The translations under genes were made by a program, and so were the position numbers. From CAZIUL01 sp964542475 (GTDB lineage: Bacteria; Planctomycetota; B15-G4; CAYZWU01), in assembly GCA_964542475.1 (NCBI GenBank), contig CAZIUL010000048.1:1-31669 (forward strand): a stretch of DNA of 31,669 nucleotides, read 5' to 3'. The notes under the pieces were generated by a model. The model made no database searches and had not been told where the DNA came from. It saw nothing but the letters and a program-made list of their open reading frames with translations. Below, in pieces: positions 15,024-23,324 of this stretch. Numbering within the stretch: the stretch's first letter is position 1; every line of letters begins with the position of its first letter.

Positions 15024-17491
15024 ACCTGAAAGGCGGTAAACACAGCGCCGCAGGCGCGGCCCCGGCATTCACGTCGTTCTTTGTTTCGTGCGCGGTTCTT
15101 TGCCTCGAGGTTTCCCTGATCCGTGTCTTCTCGGTGATCCTCTGGTATCACTTCGGTTTCATGATAATCTCGCTGGCCATGCTCGGGTTCGCGCTCGCGG
15201 GCGCGGCTGTTCACGCGGTGTCTTTGTCGAGAAGAATGGGGAGCGTCGCCACCCCCCTTGACAAGCTATCAGAGGATGTAAGGTTCTTGGGCATGAGCAG
15301 GGCTGCCGCGCTCTGTGCGGCAGGGCTGATCGTTCCCGTGGTGATCGCGCTGACCAGGGTACCGCTGGAACCTGAAAACACTTTTTACGAGGTGTGGCAC
15401 GCGCTTCTTTTCGGGCTCGTGATCCTGCTCACCGCCATACCTTTTTACCTCCTCGGGTTCGCCGGATGCGCCGCTCTTCAGGCCGGGCGCGAACGCATCA
15501 GCCTGGTATACGGCTGCTCCTTTCTAGGCGGGGCGGCAGGGGTTGTGCTCGGGCTCTGCGGGATGCAGTACCTCGGGGGCGGAGGAGGAGCTGCCTTGGC
15601 AGCCGCGGCAGCCTGGATAGCCGGGGCGCCGCTTTCAAGGAACAGGATCCGACCGGGCGAGGGGCGCGCGCTCGCGCTCACATCCCTGGTTCTGTACGTT
15701 GCCGTGCTCGCCGCTTTCCCGGGCATTCTGCCTCAAGGCTCCAGAAAACACTTTCCAAAGCTGTCCGAGGAGCAGGTTCTCGAAAGGGAGTGGAACACCT
15801 TTTCAAACGTGGTCTTCTACAAAAACCCCGACCATCACGGGCTCTGGGCCATGGCTGACAGCTACAAGGGGCCCTTGCCCGAAATGCTCGGCGCAGCCAT
15901 TGACGAGTGGGCCATAACCTCCATAGTAAAGTGGAACGGTGATCCGGCGAACCTCGCCTTTTGCGAGGCCTACCCGCCCACGATCGGGCTCGAAACCGCA
16001 AAGCCGGGATTCGGCGCACTCGTGATCGGTGCGGGCGGAGGGCTCGATGTGCTCGGCGCGCTGTACCATGGGGCGGACCGTGTAACTGCCGTTGAGATCA
16101 ATCCTTTGATCGTGGACGCCGTGAAAGGCAGGTACTCGGAGTACAGCGGCAACCTGTATCACAACGAGAAGGTGCGCGTAAAAACCGCGGAGGGACGGCA
16201 TTTCATAGAACGTGATGAAAAGCTGTACGACCGCATCATAATCACCGGCGTGGATACCTACGCTGCCTCGGCTGCAAGCGCCTTCGCGCTTTCGGAAAAC
16301 TACATCTACACTGTCGAGGCTTTCCAGGCCTATCTCAAGCACCTTGAGCCCGGCGGCATGCTCTGCATGACACGCTGGTTCTACGACCCGCCGCGCCAGA
16401 CTCTTCGCCTCGTCGCTGCGGCACGGGAAGCGCTTCGAAAGGAAGGCGTGAAGCAGTGGGAGAAGTGCTTTTTCATCGCGCGAGCAAAGCTTCGCTCGCT
16501 CATCCTGCTCAAGAAAGAGCCGTTGCTTCCGGCGGAAACGGAAGCGCTCATCAAAGCATGCGCCGAACGCGAGGCGGATCCAATGAGGATGCACGGATTC
16601 GCGGGCCATCCGGTGCTTGACCGGTTCTTCACCAAAGAAGGCGCCGAAGAGATGGAGGCGCGGTACCCGTTCCGCGTGGACGCCCCAACGGATGACAGCC
16701 CGTTCCTTTTCGAACACCGCCGGTGGACGAACCTGTTCGACAAGGGGAGGGACTGGTTTCTCGGGCGTGTGGGCGGTCAGGAGATGCTGGTCATCACCGC
16801 GCTCTGCCTCTTCGTTTTTCTCGTGACCGGCATGGCGCTGACAGCGTTCTGCTCGCGAAAGTACAAGGGCATGCGTGTAGAGCCGGTTCCGATGCAATCC
16901 AGGGTTTTGACGGCGTGCCTCTTTTTTCTGATCGGCGCCGGGTACCTCGCGGCGGAGACCGCGCTTCTGCCCAAGCTGGTGCTCATTCTCGGGCATCCGG
17001 TCTATGCCATGAGCGTTGTGCTGGTAGGGCTTCTGGTTTTCAGCGGCATCGGGTCGCTTGCATCGAGAAAGATCCCTGACCGCCCGGCCTGGATGGCGGC
17101 TTCCATTTTAGCTGCATGCGCGTCCGTTCCCGTCTTTTTCATTGTCATGCCCGGGCTCCTGCACGAGGTCCTGGTTGCGGCGCCGTTTTATGCAAGGATC
17201 GCTCTCGCCCTGCTGATCATCGGGCCGCCCGGGTTTCTGCTGGGCTTCCCTTTTCCGCTTGCGATACGCCGCTTCTCCAAGCATGACCCGGGCCTGGTTG
17301 CGCGCGCCTTCCTCTGGAACGGCGCGGGGTCTGCCCTGGCATGCCCTTTTGCCACGGCCCTTGCCATATCCTCGGGTTTCACAACGACATTTGTATTCGC
17401 TGCAGGCGCTTACCTGTCAGCGCTGGTTTTTGTGGCCGCAGCGCAACGGTTTGTGCGGAAGAAGCAGCTACCGGTCATTCCCATTGAATGA
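15020..17491 (+). CDS. Polytopic membrane protein with spermidine synthase-like domain
   Basis: This 823-residue protein has three parts: an N-terminal block of hydrophobic helices (about 15-235), a soluble Rossmann methyltransferase or aminopropyltransferase-like domain (about 330-500), and a C-terminal block of helices (about 590-815). The central domain has VIGAGGGLDVLGAL as the nucleotide loop, VEINP as the acidic strand end, and RIIITGVDTYAAS at the catalytic-loop position of spermidine synthase. This helix-SpeE-helix layout is known from uncharacterised 'spermidine synthase-like' membrane proteins. Real polyamine synthesis is doubtful, since the usual DSSDP-type loop is absent. The ATG overlaps the previous stop (ATGA) and has GGGGGAG 5 nt upstream. 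It is the last gene of the four-gene operon. Confidence 0.87.
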   Translation: MNLKGGKHSAAGAAPAFTSFFVSCAVLCLEVSLIRVFSVILWYHFGFMIISLAMLGFALAGAAVHAVSLSRRMGSVATPLDKLSEDVRFLGMSRAAALCAAGLIVPVVIALTRVPLEPENTFYEVWHALLFGLVILLTAIPFYLLGFAGCAALQAGRERISLVYGCSFLGGAAGVVLGLCGMQYLGGGGGAALAAAAAWIAGAPLSRNRIRPGEGRALALTSLVLYVAVLAAFPGILPQGSRKHFPKLSEEQVLEREWNTFSNVVFYKNPDHHGLWAMADSYKGPLPEMLGAAIDEWAITSIVKWNGDPANLAFCEAYPPTIGLETAKPGFGALVIGAGGGLDVLGALYHGADRVTAVEINPLIVDAVKGRYSEYSGNLYHNEKVRVKTAEGRHFIERDEKLYDRIIITGVDTYAASAASAFALSENYIYTVEAFQAYLKHLEPGGMLCMTRWFYDPPRQTLRLVAAAREALRKEGVKQWEKCFFIARAKLRSLILLKKEPLLPAETEALIKACAEREADPMRMHGFAGHPVLDRFFTKEGAEEMEARYPFRVDAPTDDSPFLFEHRRWTNLFDKGRDWFLGRVGGQEMLVITALCLFVFLVTGMALTAFCSRKYKGMRVEPVPMQSRVLTACLFFLIGAGYLAAETALLPKLVLILGHPVYAMSVVLVGLLVFSGIGSLASRKIPDRPAWMAASILAACASVPVFFIVMPGLLHEVLVAAPFYARIALALLIIGPPGFLLGFPFPLAIRRFSKHDPGLVARAFLWNGAGSALACPFATALAISSGFTTTFVFAAGAYLSALVFVAAAQRFVRKKQLPVIPIE

Positions 17492-17538
17492 AAAGACAAC
17501 TTTCCCTCTTAAGCGGGCATTTCCCACCGTATCCAGCA

Positions 17539-17563
17539 AAAAGGGATAAATGTTTTCCCTTTT
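17539..17563 (+). terminator. Weak hairpin after the membrane protein gene
   Basis: AAAAGGGA (17539-17546) and TCCCTTTT (17556-17563) form an 8-bp stem with a 9-nt loop, 48 nt after the stop codon. The stem is A/T-rich at its base with no separate T-tract, so termination is only plausible. Confidence 0.3.
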
Positions 17564-17659
17564 CAGCGTGACATCCCGCACCCTTCATCATTGTAAGAGA
17601 CAGAGTCTGTGCGAACGAAAGTGTACACACCTGAACAGTAGGACGGAAAGAATCATCGG

Positions 17660-18325
17660 ATGACCCCATCTGAAGAAAAGGCTTTGATCGCCCGATGCAA
17701 GAGGGATCCACAGGCATTCGGGCGGATTTTCGATGCGCATTTCGATCCGGTCTTTAATTTCATACTTCATCGCGTTGCGGATACCGCGGTGGCGGAGGAT
17801 CTGACCGCCCAGACCTTTTTCAACGCCTTGAAATCGTTGTGGAAGTTCCGGTGGAGCGGCACTCCGATCTCCGCATGGTTCTTTCGCATCGCCATCAACG
17901 AGGTAAATGGACACCTCCGTAAAAACAAAAATCGTTTTGCGGCAATGGCGGAAGAGCCGGCACAGAACATGGCAGACCGGCGTTATCAGCCCGACCAAGA
18001 GCTCGTTGATGCGGAAGCGGCGAAGACCCGTGAAAAGGAGTATCTGGCCCTTCATGAGTGCTTACAAGCCCTGGAGCCGATGGAGCAGTCGCTCATTGTA
18101 TTCCGTTACTTCGACAACAAGCCGTATTCCGAGATCGCACGGATCCTGAGAAAACGGGAAGGAAGCCTCCGAATGAGGACGTTCAGGGCATTGGAAAAAC
18201 TGAAGCAGCAGCTAATAAGAAAAGGAATCCGTCGTGAAGAACCTGGAAAAGATCTTAAGAGAAACTCAAAAACCGGAGGCGAGAAACGAGAGCTTTCGGC
18301 GGAGCCTGCGGCACAGTCTACTTGA
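17660..18325 (+). CDS. RNA polymerase ECF-type sigma factor
   Basis: This 221-residue protein has sigma region 2 at about 20-95: DPVFNFILHRVADTAVAEDLTAQTFFNAL, then the strand SGTPISAWFFRIAINEVNGHLRK. Region 4 is at about 135-188: LEPMEQSLIVFRYFDNKPYSEIARIL, then the recognition helix. There is no region 3, as expected for an extracytoplasmic-function (group IV) sigma factor. Residues 192-221 form a hydrophilic tail encoded in the same DNA as the start of the next gene (92-nt overlap, different frame). The pairing with a single-pass membrane protein suggests control by an anti-sigma factor. I could not find a convincing target promoter; housekeeping boxes upstream are also poor, so autoregulation is possible. 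Confidence 0.93.
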   Translation: MTPSEEKALIARCKRDPQAFGRIFDAHFDPVFNFILHRVADTAVAEDLTAQTFFNALKSLWKFRWSGTPISAWFFRIAINEVNGHLRKNKNRFAAMAEEPAQNMADRRYQPDQELVDAEAAKTREKEYLALHECLQALEPMEQSLIVFRYFDNKPYSEIARILRKREGSLRMRTFRALEKLKQQLIRKGIRREEPGKDLKRNSKTGGEKRELSAEPAAQST

Positions 18326-18758
18326 GGCGCACTCCACAAGACGGCTTTCCCTCTACAGAACAGCCTTTGCCTGTTCTTCGGCCCTATCGCTGGCTCTTGC
18401 GGGAATGGTAGTGATCTTTATCGTGCTTCCCCAATATCCTGCCGGCCTGCACCGGGCATTGGCCTCTAACCCGTCCCTTCCTGTACAGAAGCCGCCCAAA
18501 ACCGCCGGCGGCGGAGAGATCTCGAGCCAATGGGCAGCCACCAATGTCTCGTGGGAAAGCCAGCTCGACATAGACCGCAACCTGGTCAGGCGCTGGGCAG
18601 AGGAAAGCTCCCTGCCCGCGAATCTCGAATCGATCCAACCCGTTGAGTGCAACAAAACCTACACCGTTAACAGTTTCAAGCTCAGCAACGGCAGGGAGGT
18701 GCAGGTATACACACTGCTTCCCGGCAAGGCAAAACGGCAAAAACATGTAAGTTACTGA
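18234..18758 (+). CDS. Single-pass membrane protein, probable anti-sigma factor
   Basis: This 174-residue protein has a charged N-terminal cytoplasmic segment (1-42), one hydrophobic helix (about 43-66, TAFACSSALSLALAGMVVIFIV) and a periplasmic domain of about 105 residues that I do not recognise. It starts at a GTG (18234) inside the sigma gene, with AAAGGA 7 nt upstream, so 92 nt are read in two frames. Position and topology fit an anti-sigma factor that holds the ECF sigma at the membrane. The N-terminus lacks a clear zinc (HxxxCxxC) anti-sigma motif. The assignment rests on context rather than on homology. Confidence 0.7.
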   Translation: MKNLEKILRETQKPEARNESFRRSLRHSLLEAHSTRRLSLYRTAFACSSALSLALAGMVVIFIVLPQYPAGLHRALASNPSLPVQKPPKTAGGGEISSQWAATNVSWESQLDIDRNLVRRWAEESSLPANLESIQPVECNKTYTVNSFKLSNGREVQVYTLLPGKAKRQKHVSY

Positions 18759-18791
18759 TATCAGGTTCTTTTTGATTCAAGGGAGGTAAAA

Positions 18792-19820
18792 ATGGCTCGC
18801 TGGCTGATTCTATTCATCTCAACAGTTCTTTTAACGGCTTCCATGGGAATGGGAGGGCTTGAAGCGAAGGATGGTGACGCCCAGCTCGGTGTCTATCTGC
18901 AGGATCTGAACGATGAGCTCCGTGAAGAGCTCGGTTTCAGCGAGGAAGGCGTGCTGGTCATCGGCCTTGTTGAAGGCGCTAGCGCGGAGAGCGCCGGCAT
19001 AAAAAAGGGAGACATCATTGTTGCTTTCAACGGCCGGTCCATCACCAGCACTTCAGATCTGGTGGAGGCGATCGGGGAGACCGCCCCGGGCGACAAGATC
19101 AAGGTCATCGTTGTTTCAAGCGGCGAACCCAGTAAACTGAAAGTCCGGATGGGAAGCAAGATAATGGCGAATAAAGAGTTTGTCATCGAGCCTCCTGCGA
19201 AAAAATGGATGCAGGTTTATGAAAAGAACCGCCCCTGGCTCGGCGTATCGCTGCAGGAGCTGACCCCCCAGCTGGTTGATCAGTTAAAGGTGGAGCACGG
19301 AGTACTGATCGTAGGAGTAGCAGAAGAGGGCCCCGCAGAAAAGGCAGGAGTCGAGGCAGGGGATGTGATAATTGCCATCAACGAGGAGGGTGTGGAAAAC
19401 TCCGAGGATCTGATCGGAGTCCTCCTGAAAAAAAAGGAAGGCGACGAGGTCAAGCTCAGAACGATCCGGGAAGGGGAGAAAAAGAACATCGCGGTCATCT
19501 TGGAAAACAGGGAAGGAGAGGGCCCGGGTGTGTTCGAGTATTTCCTGGGTGAAGAGCCCTACAAGGCCAAATCGTATAAATACAGATATCTGATCCCGCC
19601 GGAACTCAACAAGGTTCCCCGGTTTCGCCAGTTTTACACAATTCCGGAAATGCCTAAATTTCCGGATGTTCCCCGGCCGGTTCCGCCTGGGACAGCAGTT
19701 GACATCGAGAAGCTGCAGGAAGCTTTGGAAAGGTACGAAGAAGAAGTGCAAGAGCTGCGGGACGAGGTCAAGAGCTTGCGGAAAGAGCTGATCAAGCTCA
19801 AGAAAAACATGAACATGTAA
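18792..19820 (+). CDS. Exported protein with two PDZ domains
   Basis: This 342-residue protein has a signal peptide (to about residue 22), PDZ domain 1 (about 30-120; GVYLQDL, GASAESAGIKKGDIIVAFNG), PDZ domain 2 (about 148-238; GVSLQEL, GPAEKAGVEAGDVIIAIN), a Pro-rich stretch and a C-terminal coiled coil (about 306-342). It looks like the PDZ part of an HtrA/DegS protease without any protease domain. It follows the sigma and anti-sigma genes, so it may sense or present unfolded envelope peptides, in the way DegS PDZ regulates RseA, but cannot cut itself. GGAGG lies 5 nt before the ATG, which is an excellent ribosome site. A terminator follows 55 nt after the stop. Confidence 0.9.
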   Translation: MARWLILFISTVLLTASMGMGGLEAKDGDAQLGVYLQDLNDELREELGFSEEGVLVIGLVEGASAESAGIKKGDIIVAFNGRSITSTSDLVEAIGETAPGDKIKVIVVSSGEPSKLKVRMGSKIMANKEFVIEPPAKKWMQVYEKNRPWLGVSLQELTPQLVDQLKVEHGVLIVGVAEEGPAEKAGVEAGDVIIAINEEGVENSEDLIGVLLKKKEGDEVKLRTIREGEKKNIAVILENREGEGPGVFEYFLGEEPYKAKSYKYRYLIPPELNKVPRFRQFYTIPEMPKFPDVPRPVPPGTAVDIEKLQEALERYEEEVQELRDEVKSLRKELIKLKKNMNM

Positions 19821-19875
19821 GGGATGGGGACGAACCGGAACCCTGCATGGGATGAGCATTGTCTTCACATGAAAG

Positions 19876-19913
19876 CCCCTTGGAACAGAGGGTTCCGGGG
19901 GGTGTTTTCTTTT
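19876..19913 (+). terminator. Rho-independent terminator of the sigma/PDZ operon
   Basis: CCCCTTGGAAC (19876-19886) pairs with GTTCCGGGGGG (19892-19902) over 11 bp, including two G-U pairs, around a 5-nt loop. The T-rich tract TGTTTTCTTTT (19903-19913) follows. It sits about 55 nt after the PDZ gene stop. Confidence 0.85.
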
Positions 19914-19975
19914 GGAGGCTTTACGATCGCGCGGCTTGAGAAAGAGGAAGAGAAACGTTATGCGCCTGATATTCA

Positions 19976-20005
19976 TCGTAGGGCGGTTCGCGAACCGCCC
20001 TACGA
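19976..20005. repeat. Perfect 30-bp palindrome
   Basis: TCGTAGGGCGGTTCG (19976-19990) is followed directly by its exact reverse complement (19991-20005). It lies in the gap between the PDZ terminator and the TPR operon promoter. A decayed copy lies near 7400. It resembles dispersed intergenic palindromes (REP/MITE-like) known in many bacteria, but could also be a dimeric operator. Confidence 0.9.
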
Positions 20006-20042
20006 CACGAACAAAAAAAAACTCCACCGCTCTGACCGTAGT

Positions 20043-20072
20043 GTGGCAATCCTCATTCAGCCAACATATAAT
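20043..20072 (+). promoter_or_regulatory. Candidate promoter of the TPR-TolQR-VWA operon
   Basis: A perfect TATAAT lies at 20067-20072, with GTGGCA (4/6 of consensus) at 20043-20048 and an 18-bp spacer. Transcription would start near 20079, leaving about 42 nt of leader with GGAG at 20110-20113. The -35 starts 38 bp after the end of the 30-bp palindrome. Confidence 0.5.
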
Positions 20073-20120
20073 GACAAGAACCTTGCAAATAGGGCACCCC
20101 CCTGAATACGGAGATTTTCC

Positions 20121-23100
20121 ATGCATTCACGCTCAAAGACCGGGCTCACGCTGATTTTCGCGGGCATTATCCTGCTTTGTTTCACGAACGTCTCCGCCGC
20201 CCAGCAAAATGAGGAAATCCCGGAGCAGTACTACAGTGCCAACGCCCTGTACAACCGAAAGCTCTACACTCTGGCCCTGGAAGAGTACAGCGCCTTTCTG
20301 CAGGCTCATCCACTGCACGAAAAAGCGGTCCGTGCCAGGCTGGGGCTGGCGCTCTGCCATTACTCGTTGAAAAACTTCAAGACGGCGGAACCCCTGTTCT
20401 CCCTGCTTTGCGGCGAGAAACGTCTCGATAACCAGCAGGAGATACACAACCTCCACGGCCAGTGCCTTCTGGCCCTCGACCGGCCTGACGAGGCTGAGCG
20501 TGCTCTTGCCTGGAGCGCTTCCCACGGCAGCGACTCGATCCAGGCAGTCCGCGCCCTGGCCAGCCTCATCGAGGCACAGTACCGCCAGAGCAAGTGGAAA
20601 GAGGTCATATCCTCGTGCAAACGGTTTATCGAGGCGGATAATCCGGATCATGAGCATATCGAACGGATCAGGTTCCAGCTTGCTGTCGCCTGCTTCGAGC
20701 TCGACATGTTCACACAGGCCGGCGAGCTGCTGGCCTCGATGTACAACCCACGCGAAAACACTCCCTTCATGCAGCATGTCACCTTCCTGCTCGCGGAATG
20801 TTCGAGGATGATCGGCAACAATCGCGAAGCCGAGAAGCTCTACGAGCACACCGCGCACAAGATGGAAGGAGCGTTCACAGCAGAGGCCCTTTACAGGCTG
20901 GGCCTGATCCGTTTCGGGAACGGAAACCACACCGCCGCCTTTCGAGATTTCAAGGAGTTGATTGAAAAGCACGGCGCGGCAGCATGCGCGCCCAGGGCCA
21001 GACTGTACCAGGGGCGCTGCCTTCTCGAAAACAAGGAGTTCCGGGAAGCGGAGCGCATTTTCCTTTCCTTTCGGGAGACGAGCGCCTGCTACACAGAAGC
21101 GCGGCTCTGGCTCGTCCGGTCCTACATCCGCCGAGAAGACTATGCCCGGGCCGAGCGATCCATCGAAAAAGTCCTGAACAGCAAGGGAACAGCGGACAAC
21201 CAATTACGCGCGGAGCTGTTCTTCGAGCTCGCAAACGCGCGCATGGAGCAGGGCGGCTTCGAGGACGCGGCTGTATCGTTCGGGCGGGCCGCTCAGGAGG
21301 CGGAAGGAAGGCGCGCCAAAAAAGACGCGGGAAACAGCGTGGACAACGCTTTGGCAGAGGAAGCTCTCCATCTGGAAACATACTGCCTTCACAAGGCGGG
21401 AAGGTTCAAGGAAAGCCTTGAACGATGCACCGAATTCCTCGCAAAATACCGGAAGTCGGACAAAAGCGGCGAGATCTTCTTCCTGAGGGCCGAGAACCTG
21501 TTCATGGGAGGAAGGATCACCGAGGCGGAACCCGTGTACAGCAGCTTCCTTTCCACCTTCGAGGATCACTTCTACACCGGGTCTGCCCTCTTGCGGCTGG
21601 CACAGACACGCTATCAACAAAAAAAATGGCGCCCCGCGATCGAGGCGCTGGACACTCTTGGAGATGACAGCAACGCAGGCTCCCTTTTCAGCCAGGCCCT
21701 GTTCATACGCGGGGACTGCCTTTTCAACCTTGGAGAATGGGACCGTGCCATCGAATCCCTCGACCGCTTCATCGCCAGGTACCCGGAAGAAAAAAACGCG
21801 GATGCGGCAGCGTACAGGTCCGCCTTGGCACACAAACAGATGAGCCGGCATACGATTGCCCGCGAAGCGTTCGCCCACTTCCTGTCGCGTTTTCCGCGAA
21901 GCGCTTACCTTCCCAGCGCCTGCATCGAGCTGGGGCGGTTGTACTACGAAGAAGGAAAGTACCAGCAGGCACGCAACATCCTGATTCGCGCGGCAGGCTC
22001 GGACTCCGACCCATACGCCCTGTACTACCTTGGCTACGTGGCCATGGCTGAGAATAAGCCCGAAGAGGCAATAACACGTTTCAGCTCGCTGGCCGACCGC
22101 TATCCCGGACACGCCCTCGCGCCTGACGGGCTTCTGCAGCAGGGTATCGTTCACATCCGCCTCAAGAACCACAAGCGCGCCTGTGTGGTGCTGGAACGTT
22201 TTCTCGAAAAGTACGGCGAACACGGCAAGTCCGACGAGGCATGTTTCTATCTCGGCACCGCGCTCGCCCGCCAGGGAAAGAACGAAACAGCATCCGAGCG
22301 GTTCCAGGAGATGCTCCGCGGATATCCCCGTTCCGCTTTCCGCGACAGTGCGCTCTACGAGCTGGCCTGGTGCGAAAAAAAACAGGGCCGCAAGGATCCG
22401 GCGGAAGGATGGTACAGGGAGCTTATACAATCTTACCCTGAAAGCCGGCTCGCTCCTGAAGCCTCGTTCGAGTTGGCCGAGCTGGAGCGTGAAAACGGCC
22501 GAATGCGAAGAGCTAACCGGGAGCTCGAAAAGCTTCTCGCAAGCGAGCCCGGCGACGACCTTCGCGAGCGCGTCCTCTACCGCCTGGGCTGGAACCATTT
22601 CTCCGGGGACAGCATGTCCGACGCAGCCCATTGGTTCGAAACCATGACCGCGGAGTTCCCCGAATCATCACGCGTTGCCGTGGCGCTGTATCAGGCCGGT
22701 GAAGCTCGCCTGAAGATCAAGGAGTACGAGGGAGCATACTTGAATTTCAGAAAGCTATACGATTCCGGGTACAACAACGAGTACACAGAGCAGGCCTTGC
22801 TTCGCCTCGGCGAGTGTGCCGCCCTGACCAGCCGCTGGAAAGAGGCGGAAGGCGTCTACCTGACATTCACGGATCACTACAAGGAAAGCAAGTTTCTGAA
22901 CAGCGCTCTCTTCGGCAGGGGCTGGGCTCTTGAGAACCAGGGGAGGTACACCGAAGCTGTTGAAGCCTACGCAAAGGTGCTTGCCCGCGGTACACACGAC
23001 GAGATGAGCGCGCGAAGCCAGTTCCAGACCGGCGAGTGCTATTTTGCGATGAAGGAGTACGGCAAGGCGGTCAAGGCCCTCATCAAGGTGGATGTCATGT

Positions 23101-23273
23101 ACGCCTATCCAAGCTGGGGCTCCAAGGCCCTGCTGGAGACGGGCCGCGCCCTGGAGCTCGAAGGCAACATCAACGGAGCCAGGGACCGTCACAAGGAACT
23201 GATCGAGAAGTATCCGAAAAGCGATGCCGCCGTTGTGGCTCGTAAAAAGCTGAGCTCCCTGAAAGGATCCTGA
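20121..23273 (+). CDS. Large exported TPR-repeat protein
   Basis: This 1050-residue protein has a signal peptide (hydrophobic 8-26, cut near AQQ) and is then almost entirely tetratricopeptide repeats up to the C-terminus. Signs include repeated 'A...F..(F/L)...YP.S....A....G' helices such as EEYSAFLQAHPLHEKAVRARLGLA and HFLSRFPRSAYLPSACIELGRLYYEEGKY. By pattern it is of the periplasmic CpoB/BamD-like TPR class that scaffolds partner proteins, but far longer than those. It heads the operon with TolQ- and TolR-like genes 51 nt downstream. It is therefore a probable periplasmic partner of that proton-driven complex, possibly contacting peptidoglycan or the outer membrane. GGAG lies 7 nt before the ATG. 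Confidence 0.92.
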   Translation: MHSRSKTGLTLIFAGIILLCFTNVSAAQQNEEIPEQYYSANALYNRKLYTLALEEYSAFLQAHPLHEKAVRARLGLALCHYSLKNFKTAEPLFSLLCGEKRLDNQQEIHNLHGQCLLALDRPDEAERALAWSASHGSDSIQAVRALASLIEAQYRQSKWKEVISSCKRFIEADNPDHEHIERIRFQLAVACFELDMFTQAGELLASMYNPRENTPFMQHVTFLLAECSRMIGNNREAEKLYEHTAHKMEGAFTAEALYRLGLIRFGNGNHTAAFRDFKELIEKHGAAACAPRARLYQGRCLLENKEFREAERIFLSFRETSACYTEARLWLVRSYIRREDYARAERSIEKVLNSKGTADNQLRAELFFELANARMEQGGFEDAAVSFGRAAQEAEGRRAKKDAGNSVDNALAEEALHLETYCLHKAGRFKESLERCTEFLAKYRKSDKSGEIFFLRAENLFMGGRITEAEPVYSSFLSTFEDHFYTGSALLRLAQTRYQQKKWRPAIEALDTLGDDSNAGSLFSQALFIRGDCLFNLGEWDRAIESLDRFIARYPEEKNADAAAYRSALAHKQMSRHTIAREAFAHFLSRFPRSAYLPSACIELGRLYYEEGKYQQARNILIRAAGSDSDPYALYYLGYVAMAENKPEEAITRFSSLADRYPGHALAPDGLLQQGIVHIRLKNHKRACVVLERFLEKYGEHGKSDEACFYLGTALARQGKNETASERFQEMLRGYPRSAFRDSALYELAWCEKKQGRKDPAEGWYRELIQSYPESRLAPEASFELAELERENGRMRRANRELEKLLASEPGDDLRERVLYRLGWNHFSGDSMSDAAHWFETMTAEFPESSRVAVALYQAGEARLKIKEYEGAYLNFRKLYDSGYNNEYTEQALLRLGECAALTSRWKEAEGVYLTFTDHYKESKFLNSALFGRGWALENQGRYTEAVEAYAKVLARGTHDEMSARSQFQTGECYFAMKEYGKAVKALIKVDVMYAYPSWGSKALLETGRALELEGNINGARDRHKELIEKYPKSDAAVVARKKLSSLKGS

Positions 23274-23324
23274 TCCAGCCCGGCGGCTCAAAACAATGAT
23301 CAAGCACGGACAAGGAGGAATGAG

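Larger units (their letters stand above)
19821..20120. other. 300-nt intergenic region between PDZ gene and TPR gene
   Basis: In order, the region holds the PDZ-operon terminator, the 30-bp palindrome, a promoter for the TPR operon (boxes at 20043-20072) and a GGAG ribosome site before the ATG at 20121. I find no believable gene: a 93-codon frame at 19824-20105 runs through the terminator and palindrome. Confidence 0.7.

Noticed and set aside
18792..19820. DegS/HtrA protease
   Set aside because: Only PDZ domains are present; there is no trypsin-like domain or Ser-His-Asp triad.
19824..20105. 93-codon plus-strand frame between the PDZ and TPR genes
   Set aside because: It runs through the terminator hairpin, the perfect palindrome and the promoter, and its translation is low-quality with no motif.
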